A DNA stretch of 42,176 bases. Source: an uncultured Clostridia bacterium (lineage in GTDB: Bacteria > Bacillota > Clostridia > UBA1381). The position numbers were made by a program, and so were the translations under genes. Below the pieces are notes generated by a model. It did no database searches, had not been told where the DNA came from, and saw only the letters and a program-made list of their open reading frames with translations. The DNA is taken from the NCBI GenBank assembly GCA_944391225.1, contig CALXSS010000012.1, forward strand, positions 1 to 42,176, in the 5' to 3' direction. Below, one piece after another: positions 17,007 through 25,602 of this stretch (positions are counted from its first letter, which is position 1; each line of letters begins with the position of its first letter).

Positions 17007-17044
17007 AAAACGCGGCTGTGACTTATGTCACTGCCGCGCTTTTT
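17005..17044. terminator. Bidirectional terminator after the DUF1836 gene
   Basis: CGCGGCTGTGAC (17011-17022) pairs with GTCACTGCCGCG (17027-17038), with one T-T mismatch and a TTAT loop. A-run before and T-run after. Confidence 0.88.
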
Positions 17045-17049
17045 GCATA

Positions 17050-17568
17050 CTATTTAACCGCCGATGTCTTTCTTTTTACATCATATCTTAACAGCCCCAC
17101 CACAGATGAAAGCTCTACGCATATCTCGTTTATTATACCGCCTATTGAACCGGTTATGATATTGTATATCAATACCAGCGGAGACGATATCAATATTGTT
17201 GAGCGCACAAGTTTAGGTTTCGTAAATGAAAAAGAAAAAGTATTCAATATCATCGCCCCGGTCATCAGCAGAGATGATGGCCCCTGCCATGTAAATATAC
17301 CGGATACAATAAACATTATTATGAATACAGCTATCCATATATTGCTTGACGCCCATTTCTTATCCTTATTATAAAAAACTATGCCTCTAACCACCGCAAC
17401 AGCATCAACAGCCATTCCAGTATACGCTCCAAGCAAAAAATACTGCAAGCCGAACAAGCTCGTTGCAAGTATCTGCATTATCATAATATGCTTGTGTCTG
17501 TTCATCTGAAAAGAAAACACTGAAAATATCATCGCTGCAATGCCTATTATTTGTGTCAATACTTCCAT
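17050..17568 (-). CDS. YgjV-like inner membrane protein
   Basis: An integral membrane protein of 172 residues with about five to six hydrophobic segments, matching the YgjV family pattern (IIGIAAMIFSVFSFQMNRHK, LGAYTGMAVDAVAVVRGIVF). The function of this family is unknown. AAGGGGAA lies before ATG 17568. It begins 12 bases after the glycoside hydrolase gene, so it is probably cotranscribed and under the same LacI-type control. Whether it serves sugar metabolism is unknown. Confidence 0.82.
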   Translation of the reverse strand: MEVLTQIIGIAAMIFSVFSFQMNRHKHIMIMQILATSLFGLQYFLLGAYTGMAVDAVAVVRGIVFYNKDKKWASSNIWIAVFIIMFIVSGIFTWQGPSSLLMTGAMILNTFSFSFTKPKLVRSTILISSPLVLIYNIITGSIGGIINEICVELSSVVGLLRYDVKRKTSAVK

Positions 17569-17580
17569 TGAAAATTCCCC

Positions 17581-19035
17581 TTATCTTTGCTTTGTGATCC
17601 TTACAGCCATATACTCACGAGCAGGAAGCTCTATTTTTACATTTCCGCTGTGTATACCCATATCCTCTACAGTCATTCCCCATGTATCTATGACTTCTAT
17701 CCTGCACCTTTCATCACCAAGCTTAAATATTTTATAGCATGGTCTGTGCTCGCCATAATATTCAAGTCTTACTGAACCGTCAGTGTTTTCTGCAGCTGTA
17801 TAATCCACCGGATGCAGAAAGCCTATTTCACTCATTATTCTATGCAGAAAACCGAAACGCTTATAGCTTTCGCCATAAAGCCTGCCTCCGTGTGACCACC
17901 ATATATCCTCGTTCAGATAGCACTCGCTGTGTCCCGGATATGCTCCAAGAACTACCGTTTTCCACATACGGCGCGTCATTTCCTGACCGGAAATATTTCC
18001 CCAGTACTGCTCTATATTCCCCTCATAGCACATCTCATCTATCACAATAGGCTTATTATATTTATCCAGCCAACTGTAGATGTTGTCAAGCTCATTTTCA
18101 CCCACCTGTCTCTGAACCGAGCAATGTGTCACCCATGGCTTTGTAAAATCATATAGCTTCACGCAGTTATGTATACTTATAAGATGTGAGTACGGATCAT
18201 TTTTCGTGACTATATCCGCATAGTTTTCCCAGTCCTCAATTGTTTTGCTCTTGCACAGATCGTACTCGTTTGCAAGGCTCCACCATACATTTCTGTATGC
18301 TGAAAAACGCGCTGTAACATATTTTAGATACAGCTCATTTGCCTCTGCAGGCATGTTTGAAAATCCCCATCTGTCGTATGGATGGAAAAGAATAAGATCA
18401 GCCTCAATACCCAATTCCATGAGCCTTACGATATTTCTGTCTATCATCTTGAAATATTCTGTATCAAACCTCGTGAGATCCCATTTATTTTCGGGGCTTA
18501 TATTATAATAATCCTCAAACGTGAATTTATTAATGCCTACGCGGCTGACAGGCGTGCCGATATAGGGAAATCTGGCCGGATCCCTGTAATTATAATCATA
18601 ATGCTTAGGGAATATGCAAAAACGTATCTTATTAAAGCTGCTTTCCCTGAGAGTATCAATAGTCTGATCCTGCAATTCCTCTCGCTGATTAGACCAACCA
18701 TAACAGGTAGTGCCTATCGAGTAATATGGTGTTCCGTCACTATATACAAAATGTCTGCCCTTTGCTTTTACAGGACCGCTGCTTGTAGCTTTGCCTGCCT
18801 CAAAGCTGCCGCAAAACTCCTTATCCGAAAAGCTTCCATATACCCTGTAGCTGTAGCAGCCCTCCTGTTCAGGCATAAATCTTATTTTATACACTCCGTC
18901 ACCATCATAGAAACCGGACGCTTTTTTGACACCGTTCCCGCAGGTGAACTCTCCGTATATCTCATAGTCCGTAAAAGGATTTCCTGCTGTTTTCCCCTCA
19001 AATTCTAATTCGACCGTATCCCATACCCCGATCAT
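17581..19035 (-). CDS. Glycoside hydrolase-like protein, DUF5060/DUF4038/DUF5605 architecture
   Basis: A cytoplasmic enzyme of 484 residues without a signal peptide. An N-terminal beta-sandwich (about 1-85, WDTVELEFEGKTAGNPFTDY) resembles DUF5060. A TIM-barrel of clan GH-A type follows (about 90-410), similar to DUF4038 apiosidase-like proteins. A small C-terminal beta domain (about 420-484) resembles DUF5605. Candidate catalytic acids are Glu257 in SLANEYD (acid/base) and Glu334 in PIVIDEMCYE (nucleophile), fitting a retaining hydrolase. The substrate is unknown; relatives occur in loci for plant glycans. GGAGGG precedes ATG 19035. It is divergent from a LacI-family gene and heads a two-gene operon. 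Confidence 0.85.
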   Translation of the reverse strand: MIGVWDTVELEFEGKTAGNPFTDYEIYGEFTCGNGVKKASGFYDGDGVYKIRFMPEQEGCYSYRVYGSFSDKEFCGSFEAGKATSSGPVKAKGRHFVYSDGTPYYSIGTTCYGWSNQREELQDQTIDTLRESSFNKIRFCIFPKHYDYNYRDPARFPYIGTPVSRVGINKFTFEDYYNISPENKWDLTRFDTEYFKMIDRNIVRLMELGIEADLILFHPYDRWGFSNMPAEANELYLKYVTARFSAYRNVWWSLANEYDLCKSKTIEDWENYADIVTKNDPYSHLISIHNCVKLYDFTKPWVTHCSVQRQVGENELDNIYSWLDKYNKPIVIDEMCYEGNIEQYWGNISGQEMTRRMWKTVVLGAYPGHSECYLNEDIWWSHGGRLYGESYKRFGFLHRIMSEIGFLHPVDYTAAENTDGSVRLEYYGEHRPCYKIFKLGDERCRIEVIDTWGMTVEDMGIHSGNVKIELPAREYMAVRITKQR

Positions 19036-19066
19036 AATAACCCTCCTGCCAAAAATATTTTACTTA

Positions 19067-19095
19067 ATTATACGTATTACGATACGTTTTGTCAA
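19067..19095 (-). promoter_or_regulatory. Promoter of the glycoside hydrolase operon with palindromic operator
   Basis: Minus-strand TTGACA (19095-19090), 17-base spacer, TATAAT (19072-19067), a full consensus. Inside the spacer ACGTAT-4-ATACGT (19072-19087) is a 6+6 inverted repeat, ideally placed for repression, most simply by the divergent LacI-family protein. Confidence 0.82.
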
Positions 19096-19146
19096 GATGG
19101 TTTACTAAATTTTTTTGAATTTTTATTTAATTTTAACTTAATTTTC

Positions 19147-19175
19147 TTGACAATTTAACAAAATATATATATAAT
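19147..19175 (+). promoter_or_regulatory. Promoter of the LacI-family regulator gene
   Basis: TTGACA (19147-19152), 17-base spacer, TATAAT (19170-19175), again full consensus. The leader is about 90 bases. Confidence 0.82.
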
Positions 19176-19270
19176 TAATATATACTGATTTAGTTCATAT
19201 ATTGGTCAGATGAATTCTGATGCGCGGCTTGTCTATCGCTTGAAATATTACAATTACAGGGGGATTTTTT

Positions 19271-20272
19271 ATGGCAATATCGTCAAAAGAGCTTGCAGAA
19301 AAGCTGAACATATCGGCAGCAACAGTTTCTATGGTGCTTAACAATAAGCCCGGCATAAGCGCGGAAACCAGAGACAGGGTCATTAACGCCGCAAAAAAGT
19401 ACGGCTTTGATTTTTCAAAATTTGAAACTGAGACTTCTCCCTCAGTCATATTGCTTGTAATCTATAAAAAGAATGGAATTATTGTTGCTGACACGCCTTT
19501 CTTTTCTCAGCTGACAGAGGGTATCGACAACATGTGCCGCAAGCATGGATATGCCCTGCAGATGCAATATATATATGAGTCAAGCAAGACGGCAGAACAA
19601 ATCAACGAGCTTTCTGGCAATGAATGCAGCGGGATACTTCTGTTAGGAACAGAAATGCAGCTGCACGACATTGAGCTATTCAATAAAATAAGTAAACCGC
19701 TGATAGTTCTTGACACATATTTCAATGAGTGCGACAGATGCTTTGTATCCATAAATAATATCAGCGGAATGTTTAGAGCGGCGGAATACCTAATAGGTCT
19801 CGGTCACAGCAGCATTGGATATCTGCGCTCATCACAGAATATAGTAAATTTTACAGAAAGATTTACTGGCTACATGTGTGCTCTAAAAAAGCACTCTATG
19901 GATCATGATAAACAGCCGGTACATTATCTGACTCCGACAACAGACGGAGCCTATTATGATATGAAAAACATATTAAAGCACGACCGTCCATTGGCAGGCG
20001 CCTATATAGCAGACAACGATCTAATAGCAGCCGGAGCAATGAGAGCGCTTAAGGAGCATGGTTATAAAATACCTGAGGATATTTCTATCATCGGCTTTGA
20101 CAATATGCCGCTGTGCGATATAACTGAGCCTCCGCTGACAACTATAGCTGTGCCAAAGCAGCAGTTTGGCGCGCTTGCCGCTGAACAGCTAATCAATCAT
20201 ATCATAGATGGCGGCGGGCTTATCACGAGAACACAACTCTCGCCATCTCTTATTGAAAGAAAGAGCACATAA
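19271..20272 (+). CDS. LacI family transcriptional regulator
   Basis: A sugar-responsive repressor of 333 residues. The N-terminal helix-turn-helix and hinge are clear (SSKELAEKLNISAATVSMVLNNKPGISAETR, then INAAKKYGF), followed by a periplasmic-binding-protein-like effector domain with PEDISIIGFDNMPLCDITEPPLTTI near the C-terminus. GGGGGA lies before ATG 19271. It is divergent from the glycoside hydrolase gene, and the palindrome in that promoter is its likely target. The effector sugar is not readable from sequence. Confidence 0.93.
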   Translation: MAISSKELAEKLNISAATVSMVLNNKPGISAETRDRVINAAKKYGFDFSKFETETSPSVILLVIYKKNGIIVADTPFFSQLTEGIDNMCRKHGYALQMQYIYESSKTAEQINELSGNECSGILLLGTEMQLHDIELFNKISKPLIVLDTYFNECDRCFVSINNISGMFRAAEYLIGLGHSSIGYLRSSQNIVNFTERFTGYMCALKKHSMDHDKQPVHYLTPTTDGAYYDMKNILKHDRPLAGAYIADNDLIAAGAMRALKEHGYKIPEDISIIGFDNMPLCDITEPPLTTIAVPKQQFGALAAEQLINHIIDGGGLITRTQLSPSLIERKST

Positions 20273-20575
20273 GATCGTATTTGTTGCTTACAGCAGTTAG
20301 AGTCTATGCAGCTATCGGTCAACCCACTCCAACTATTTACAATAAGGCACAAAGAGGTTCATTTTAATACGCTGAGGTAATAGTGCGGATAGTATCCATT
20401 ACCTCTCAGCGCTGTATTTATATAGATTGCATGATCGCGTTGAAATGGATGACAAATAAAAAATGCGGCAGCATAATGCCACCGCAAAATTCCATTCGAG
20501 ATTTTCATCCCAACTATTGACAAAAAGTCAATAATAGAACCGGCTCTAAAACCGGTTCTATATATATATTCACAT
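20273..20575. other. Convergent intergenic region rich in stem-loops
   Basis: About 300 bases between the LacI-type gene and the SLH gene. It holds a bulged long hairpin (20366-20417, arms AATACGCTGAGGTAAT and its near complement), a minus-strand terminator (20458-20486), a TATTGAC-5-GTCAATA repeat (20515-20533) and TAGAACCGG-8-CCGGTTCTA (20535-20560). No gene was seen. Confidence 0.6.
20458..20486 (-). terminator. Likely terminator of the SLH protein gene
   Basis: On the minus strand TGCGGTGGC and GCTGCCGCA pair (two wobbles, loop ATTAT) and TTTTTT follows. It is about 90 bases past the stop codon. The stem at 20535-20560, closer to the gene, may contribute. Confidence 0.65.
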
Positions 20576-22546
20576 TTATGCCTCCGGAGCCTCTGTTGTA
20601 TCCGGCTCTTCCGTTGTGCTTGGTTCTTCTGTTGCTTCAGCTTCATCAGCATCAGGTTCCTCAGTAACTATTGGCGCATCCTCATCAAGCAAGGACTCAT
20701 CAAATACTGATTCCTCTGAACCTGCATCTGTTACTTCTGATAATGCCTTTTCAAGAGCTTCCCAATCACGCGGCTCTCTTATGCTGGTCCATGTCTCATA
20801 ATATCCAATCGCTACACGATCATAGTAGTGTGAATTTGTCGCTTCCTGAACGTTAGCATAATACCATGCTCCAGGATTATTATCGATCCATCTTACCATA
20901 TCCTCATGGAGACCATCGTTATCAACAAGTCTGTAAAGCAGTCTGTTGATGAGTGTCATAGCCTCAGCACGTGTGATATACTGGTCAGGTCTGAAAGTTC
21001 CATCCTCATAACCTGTTATCCAACCGATATCAGCTGCACGGTTAATATCTTCTCTTGCCCAATGTCCGCTTATATCTGAGAACATATCAGCGCCTGAATA
21101 TTCTCTTGAACTGAATCTTGCTGCTATAGCTGCAAACTCTGCTCTTGTTATAGGCGCGTTAGGCTTAAAGTCTCCTGTATCATAGCCGTTAACTATTCCA
21201 GCATTTGTTGCTGTTGAGATAGCATTATTGAACCAATCATTTATATTTACATCAGAATATGGATTTTCCTTTGTCCAGAACTCTGCACGCGATTCGTCTG
21301 TGAGCATTCTGAAGAATATAGTAGCTACCTCAGCACGTGTTATGTTATTCTGCGGTCTGACCTCACGATAATCCTGTGTCTGACCATCCTCAACCGGATA
21401 ACCTATGATATACGCATAATGATCATCATAATTGAGATGTGCACCTGTCTCTGTTCCCGGTGTTTCTACCGGTGCAGGTGTATGTGTTTCTGATGTACCT
21501 GGCACATCTGTAGCTGAAGGCTCTCCAGTCTGCGATGGCTCATCTGTAGCTGTAGGAGCTTCTGTTACTGTAGGCTGCTCTGTCGGTGTTGTCGGTGATG
21601 AAGGACTTCCGCCGCCGCCTGAAACAGAAAGTGTAACATATTCATTGTCTGTTACCTGCGGTGTAAACACTCCGTCATCGCCTGTGCTTCCGAATGTAAC
21701 CTTGTATGTTTCTCCGCCAATTTTAATATTTACATAACCCGAGAACGTTCCCTCGATAGGATATATTGTTCCGGCTTTTCCCACAGTGTTTGCAGGAATA
21801 CTAAGTGTCAGAAAATCATAGCTTGTGTCATCTTCATCTGCTGAATTTATCTTTGTAAAATACTCATCAAGTGCTTCATTCACATCATCCTTGACTTTCA
21901 TAACCAAAGTATATTTTCTTTCGCCATTAGCCGCATCCTCCTGATAGGACTGAGATGCGAATTCAAAGAACGACTCAGCACCGAAAGTATAATCATCTAC
22001 AGTTGTTTCAACCCACTCAAAACCGCTTGTGTCCTGATTCTGAAGCTTTGTGTTCTCAATTCCGACAAGATCGGAACCTGCGCTTGAGCCTGTACCCTGG
22101 CAGGTGATCTCAATACTGTATTCACCCTCAAGAGTAACCAGTTTTTTCGCATAATTTCTTGCTTCCTCTTCATTTGTTGCTATACCTTTTTTAATTGCGT
22201 ACTCAGCTGCCGCACCAAGATATGCATCCCATTCAGCCGCAACGCCTGTCATATCAAGATATGCAATAGCATCAAAATCCTTTGTAGAATCTGACTTTGA
22301 TACTGTTGCACGCAGCGCAGATCTTTCAGAAGAATGATCCGAATAATTCAATGCCGAGCTCCATTTTGATTTAATATCAAGGTTTACATCAACATTATCC
22401 TCTTTCGGAACACCATATGTTCCCAGCTGACTACTATCATAGTTTCCATCAGCAAAAGAATACGTAATCGGCGCTGCAGACGCCAGCGGAGCAATAGAAG
22501 ATATCGCTACAGTCAACGCTGTAACAAAAAATAATACCTTTTTCAT
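20576..22546 (-). CDS. Secreted S-layer homology (SLH) domain protein
   Basis: A 656-residue exported protein. A signal peptide (about 1-24, ending PLASA) leads into an N-terminal region (about 25-310) that I do not recognise, possibly beta-rich. A Thr/Pro/Glu linker follows (about 310-369). Three SLH domains (about 370-590) come next, carrying the ITRAEVA, ITRAEFA and ITRAEAM motifs that bind pyruvylated cell-wall polymer. The C-terminal tail is acidic with repeats of the EEPxTTE type. ATG 22546 is chosen because AAAGGAGTAG precedes it and the signal peptide starts there. It has a consensus promoter just downstream of the CpsB-like gene. It is probably a surface-anchored protein of unknown binding specificity. 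Confidence 0.85.
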   Translation of the reverse strand: MKKVLFFVTALTVAISSIAPLASAAPITYSFADGNYDSSQLGTYGVPKEDNVDVNLDIKSKWSSALNYSDHSSERSALRATVSKSDSTKDFDAIAYLDMTGVAAEWDAYLGAAAEYAIKKGIATNEEEARNYAKKLVTLEGEYSIEITCQGTGSSAGSDLVGIENTKLQNQDTSGFEWVETTVDDYTFGAESFFEFASQSYQEDAANGERKYTLVMKVKDDVNEALDEYFTKINSADEDDTSYDFLTLSIPANTVGKAGTIYPIEGTFSGYVNIKIGGETYKVTFGSTGDDGVFTPQVTDNEYVTLSVSGGGGSPSSPTTPTEQPTVTEAPTATDEPSQTGEPSATDVPGTSETHTPAPVETPGTETGAHLNYDDHYAYIIGYPVEDGQTQDYREVRPQNNITRAEVATIFFRMLTDESRAEFWTKENPYSDVNINDWFNNAISTATNAGIVNGYDTGDFKPNAPITRAEFAAIAARFSSREYSGADMFSDISGHWAREDINRAADIGWITGYEDGTFRPDQYITRAEAMTLINRLLYRLVDNDGLHEDMVRWIDNNPGAWYYANVQEATNSHYYDRVAIGYYETWTSIREPRDWEALEKALSEVTDAGSEESVFDESLLDEDAPIVTEEPDADEAEATEEPSTTEEPDTTEAPEA

Positions 22547-22621
22547 ATTCACTACTCCTTTTTTTGTTTTATTCAAGTTATGCGTTTGCCACATCACTAT
22601 TATGAATATATAACTAATAAT

Positions 22622-22650
22622 ATTATATACTAAAACCACATGAATGTCAA
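22622..22650 (-). promoter_or_regulatory. Promoter of the SLH protein gene
   Basis: Minus-strand TTGACA (22650-22645), 17-base spacer, TATAAT (22627-22622). The leader is about 70 bases. Confidence 0.85.
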
Positions 22651-22684
22651 GCTTTCAGAGATAAATAATCTAATTTATGTAATG

Positions 22685-23446
22685 TTATTTATTTCCAAAT
22701 AAGCTCTTTTTCCTAAAAATTTCAAAATCCCTGTACGATAATGTATTACCGTCTAATATTACAGAGGCATTGCGCATCAAATATTCCCAACAGCTCAGAC
22801 CATAGCGCTTGCAAATATATTTTCGCGCCCTTTCTATATTGGGCGACCTTGATGTTATATTATGCATATCCGTGCCTACAACGTGAATCATACCCGAAGC
22901 AAACATTTTATCTATAAATTTTTTAAGCTGCGGTATGCCAAAGCTGACGGCATTTATCTGGATAAGTATATCAAGGTCGTATAAACTGTTGAGCAATTCT
23001 GTTTTTTGAGACAAATTCCTCTCCGCATGCGCTATTATGGGATGTATACCACTGATAGTAAGCTTATATACATTATCAATAGTATTATCGCTCCAGGGTG
23101 AAGACGGCATTTCAAGCAGCATATAGTCAGTACCCTCTATACATAAACTCTTTATGCTGCTGAATTTCATCAAATCACATGTGAGATGAACCTCGCAGCC
23201 AAGATGTATTTTAGGAAGCTCTTTTCCCGCAGCGCTTGCCGCATTTACAAGCTTTCCGAATGAAAAATTCCGTTCAGCTATAAAATCTTTAATATCTGAA
23301 TTTTTTATAGGATAGCAGTGCGATGTGGATACTATATCAGTAACCCCCATCTTCTGACTTTCCTCTATCATTTTTAGTGACATAGCCGTATTTTCGGCGC
23401 CGTCATCAAATTCCGGCAATATGTGAGAATGAAAATCTGCTATCAT
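22685..23446 (-). CDS. CpsB/YwqE-type protein tyrosine phosphatase (PHP domain)
   Basis: A manganese-dependent phosphatase of the PHP superfamily, 253 residues, that removes phosphate from the tyrosine tail of BY-kinases. Metal-binding blocks are DFHSHILPEFDDG at the start, SHCYP, GCEVHL, IIAHAERN and VVGTDMHN. GAAGGAGGATAG precedes ATG 23446. It is the last gene of the operon that includes the BY-kinase at 25603-26547, its expected substrate. Confidence 0.93.
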   Translation of the reverse strand: MIADFHSHILPEFDDGAENTAMSLKMIEESQKMGVTDIVSTSHCYPIKNSDIKDFIAERNFSFGKLVNAASAAGKELPKIHLGCEVHLTCDLMKFSSIKSLCIEGTDYMLLEMPSSPWSDNTIDNVYKLTISGIHPIIAHAERNLSQKTELLNSLYDLDILIQINAVSFGIPQLKKFIDKMFASGMIHVVGTDMHNITSRSPNIERARKYICKRYGLSCWEYLMRNASVILDGNTLSYRDFEIFRKKSLFGNK

Positions 23447-23521
23447 ACCTATCCTCCTTCACAATCCATCAGTCGCAAATGCAGTCAACGCTTGTTCGCC
23501 CCTATTTCATCTATAATTATG

Positions 23522-24475
23522 TTATTTTTTCTTTTTAAACACGGTATCTCGCTGAATTTTAGACCCATAACGCGCTATATAATACAAAACATATATTCCT
23601 GCGCCTGTCATTCCGCCGCAGGTATCAAGTCTCACGTCTGACACAAGCGGTCCTCTGCCGGCAACAAACCCCTGGTGAAGCTCATCGCCCGCCGCATACG
23701 CCAGACAAAGTAATACAGAGATCAGCCATACATTCTGAACCTTGAATTTACCTTTCTTATTAAGCATTACAGCTGTAGCTCCTCCAAGCACCATATAAAG
23801 CATGAAATGAGCAGCCTTCCTAACATATCTGTTGATCTCTGCCGCATTAAGCTGATATTCCTCGGCTTTTACAAAAAAATTCCATATGTCAGCTATAAAA
23901 CCTGAAACGCTTTTTGACAGCTCATTTGATTCACTGCTTGTCTGTGACGAAAAAGCAAATATTATCACCATCAGAACGACTGTAAGAGTAATCCAGCCAT
24001 CAAATTTATAATCGACTTTTTTTCTTAATATTTTTAGCCCCAAAAGAATAAATGCTCCCAAGGCTGCTCCGGCAGTATCGATACAGACATCTGTTATTCG
24101 TCCGGCACGCCCGTCAACAAAATACTGATGGAACTCATCAGTGGCTGCATACAGCGCGCAGAACACTACAGCAATAATCCATATTTTTTTATTTGGTCTA
24201 TCCGCGCTTACTCCTACCGATAACGAAACAGACATTCCAAGAGCCGCATATATAGTAAAATGCGCAGCCTTGCGCACATATCCATGGATAAAATCGACTG
24301 CGGCATTTTTAAACGTATCACTCCAGCCAAAAAACCTTGAAACAGCATCTACTATTTCTCTTGTAAAGCCTGATGATACCCCCGATGACTCAGTGCTGTT
24401 CTGAGAAGAAAAAAAGAAAATCAACGCCATAAGCAGCAGTGTTACAGACCATGATATGACTTTGATTTTCTTCAT
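23522..24475 (-). CDS. Tandem VanZ-like membrane protein
   Basis: A 317-residue membrane protein made of two VanZ-like halves (about 5-150 and 160-310). Each half repeats the same marks: SSQNSTESSGVS against SSQTSSESNELS, YVRKAAHFTIYAALG against YVRKAAHFMLYMVLG, and DEFHQYFVDGRAGRITDV against DELHQGFVAGRGPLVSDV. VanZ itself gives low-level teicoplanin resistance; the usual role of homologues is unknown. ATG 24475 follows AGAGGAATTAGTT. It lies inside the CpsC-CpsD-CpsB operon, which suggests a link to envelope polymers. Confidence 0.88.
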   Translation of the reverse strand: MKKIKVISWSVTLLLMALIFFFSSQNSTESSGVSSGFTREIVDAVSRFFGWSDTFKNAAVDFIHGYVRKAAHFTIYAALGMSVSLSVGVSADRPNKKIWIIAVVFCALYAATDEFHQYFVDGRAGRITDVCIDTAGAALGAFILLGLKILRKKVDYKFDGWITLTVVLMVIIFAFSSQTSSESNELSKSVSGFIADIWNFFVKAEEYQLNAAEINRYVRKAAHFMLYMVLGGATAVMLNKKGKFKVQNVWLISVLLCLAYAAGDELHQGFVAGRGPLVSDVRLDTCGGMTGAGIYVLYYIARYGSKIQRDTVFKKKK

Positions 24476-24554
24476 AACTAATTCCTCTTTATTTATAATA
24501 TTTAACCTAACAGATAATACCTTAGCACATTCCTTGATATGAGCCTCACGGGTC

Positions 24555-25598
24555 TCAATCGATCTCAAAAGTATACTGCTTATCTTCTACATACGCCTCC
24601 GTAGGCTCAGGCTCAACTATGACCGGATCCGGCGCCTGTGTAGGCTCAGGCGGTCTTGGCGTTGCAGCTGGCGCCTGTGTTCTTACAGGTGCTGATGTTT
24701 TTACCGGCGCTTGTGTAGGCACGGGCTTTTCTGTAGGAACAGGCGTAGGCTCAGGCGTCGGAGTAGGCTCTGGTGTCGGTGTTACCTCTGGCGTTGGAGT
24801 CGGCTCACCTAACTGCTGCATAAGTGTGTCTATATCTCTTTCTGTCAGATCATTATCAGACTCAAGCAGTTTTCTTGCCAGTTTCATATTCGCCTCAGCT
24901 ATCGGTATTGAATAGTCCTCCGGAACACCTCCATAAACCGTATTCAACGCTCGTATTATCTCATTATTCATTGAGATATACATATTCAGATCTTCATTAG
25001 CTCTCGCGTTCTTTTCAACTGTTTCTAAAGCTGCCATGATTATATCCTTATAATTATCCTCCATAAATCTGAATGCCAGGACATTGGTTCTTTCATAGAA
25101 CTTTGTAAGTATCTTACACAATGTCTCACTTGTATCATTTGAATTTAGATATTCTGAATAATAATCATAGAAGTTTACCACATCATAATTGACACGTTTT
25201 ATATATGCTGTGATATTGTCGCAATCCTCAACACTCTTTACCATAGCAAAGATGTTATCATAAAGAGCGGTGGATATATCCAGCTGCAGCTCCTTTCTTC
25301 TTTCATTACAGTAGTATGCTACGCGATCCTCATCAATATCATCCTTATATTTTTCTACATAATCGGATGTTTTTGTTATCTCATATGCTTCTATGTACAT
25401 TTCACATGCCGCCAGCTGCTGCTCGTATACAGCGTCATCCGCATCCTCAAGACGATCACAATTTTCAACTCGCACCGGAGGCAGCTCTGTAGTAAGCTCA
25501 ACTTTAGAGAGCTCGTCTTTAAGAATCGACTTATTCCCACACCCGGCAGCAAACAGCAGCAGAAAAGCACATACAAGAAGAAGTTTAAATTTCTTCAA
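24555..25598 (-). CDS. Pro/Thr-rich surface lipoprotein in the BY-kinase operon
   Basis: A 347-residue exported lipoprotein of unknown function. The signal peptide is short and basic-hydrophobic with a lipobox ending FAAGC (Cys20). The mature domain (about 30-270) is mostly helical and acidic. The last 75 residues are dominated by TPTPEP and TQAP-type repeats that could span the cell wall. The start is TTG 25598: GGAGGTGA overlaps the end of the kinase gene nine bases upstream, and the start follows the kinase stop by only four bases, so the two are translationally coupled. Such coupling suggests a partner of the kinase. Confidence 0.8.
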   Translation of the reverse strand: MKKFKLLLVCAFLLLFAAGCGNKSILKDELSKVELTTELPPVRVENCDRLEDADDAVYEQQLAACEMYIEAYEITKTSDYVEKYKDDIDEDRVAYYCNERRKELQLDISTALYDNIFAMVKSVEDCDNITAYIKRVNYDVVNFYDYYSEYLNSNDTSETLCKILTKFYERTNVLAFRFMEDNYKDIIMAALETVEKNARANEDLNMYISMNNEIIRALNTVYGGVPEDYSIPIAEANMKLARKLLESDNDLTERDIDTLMQQLGEPTPTPEVTPTPEPTPTPEPTPVPTEKPVPTQAPVKTSAPVRTQAPAATPRPPEPTQAPDPVIVEPEPTEAYVEDKQYTFEID

Positions 25599-25602
25599 TG
25601 TA

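Noticed and set aside
18382..19008. Open frame of 208 codons antisense to the glycoside hydrolase gene
   Set aside because: Composition and lack of start signals mark it as a shadow of the real gene.
24600..24800. DNA tandem repeat or CRISPR-like array
   Set aside because: The repetitive look comes from Pro/Thr/Glu codons of the lipoprotein tail; spacing and units are irregular.
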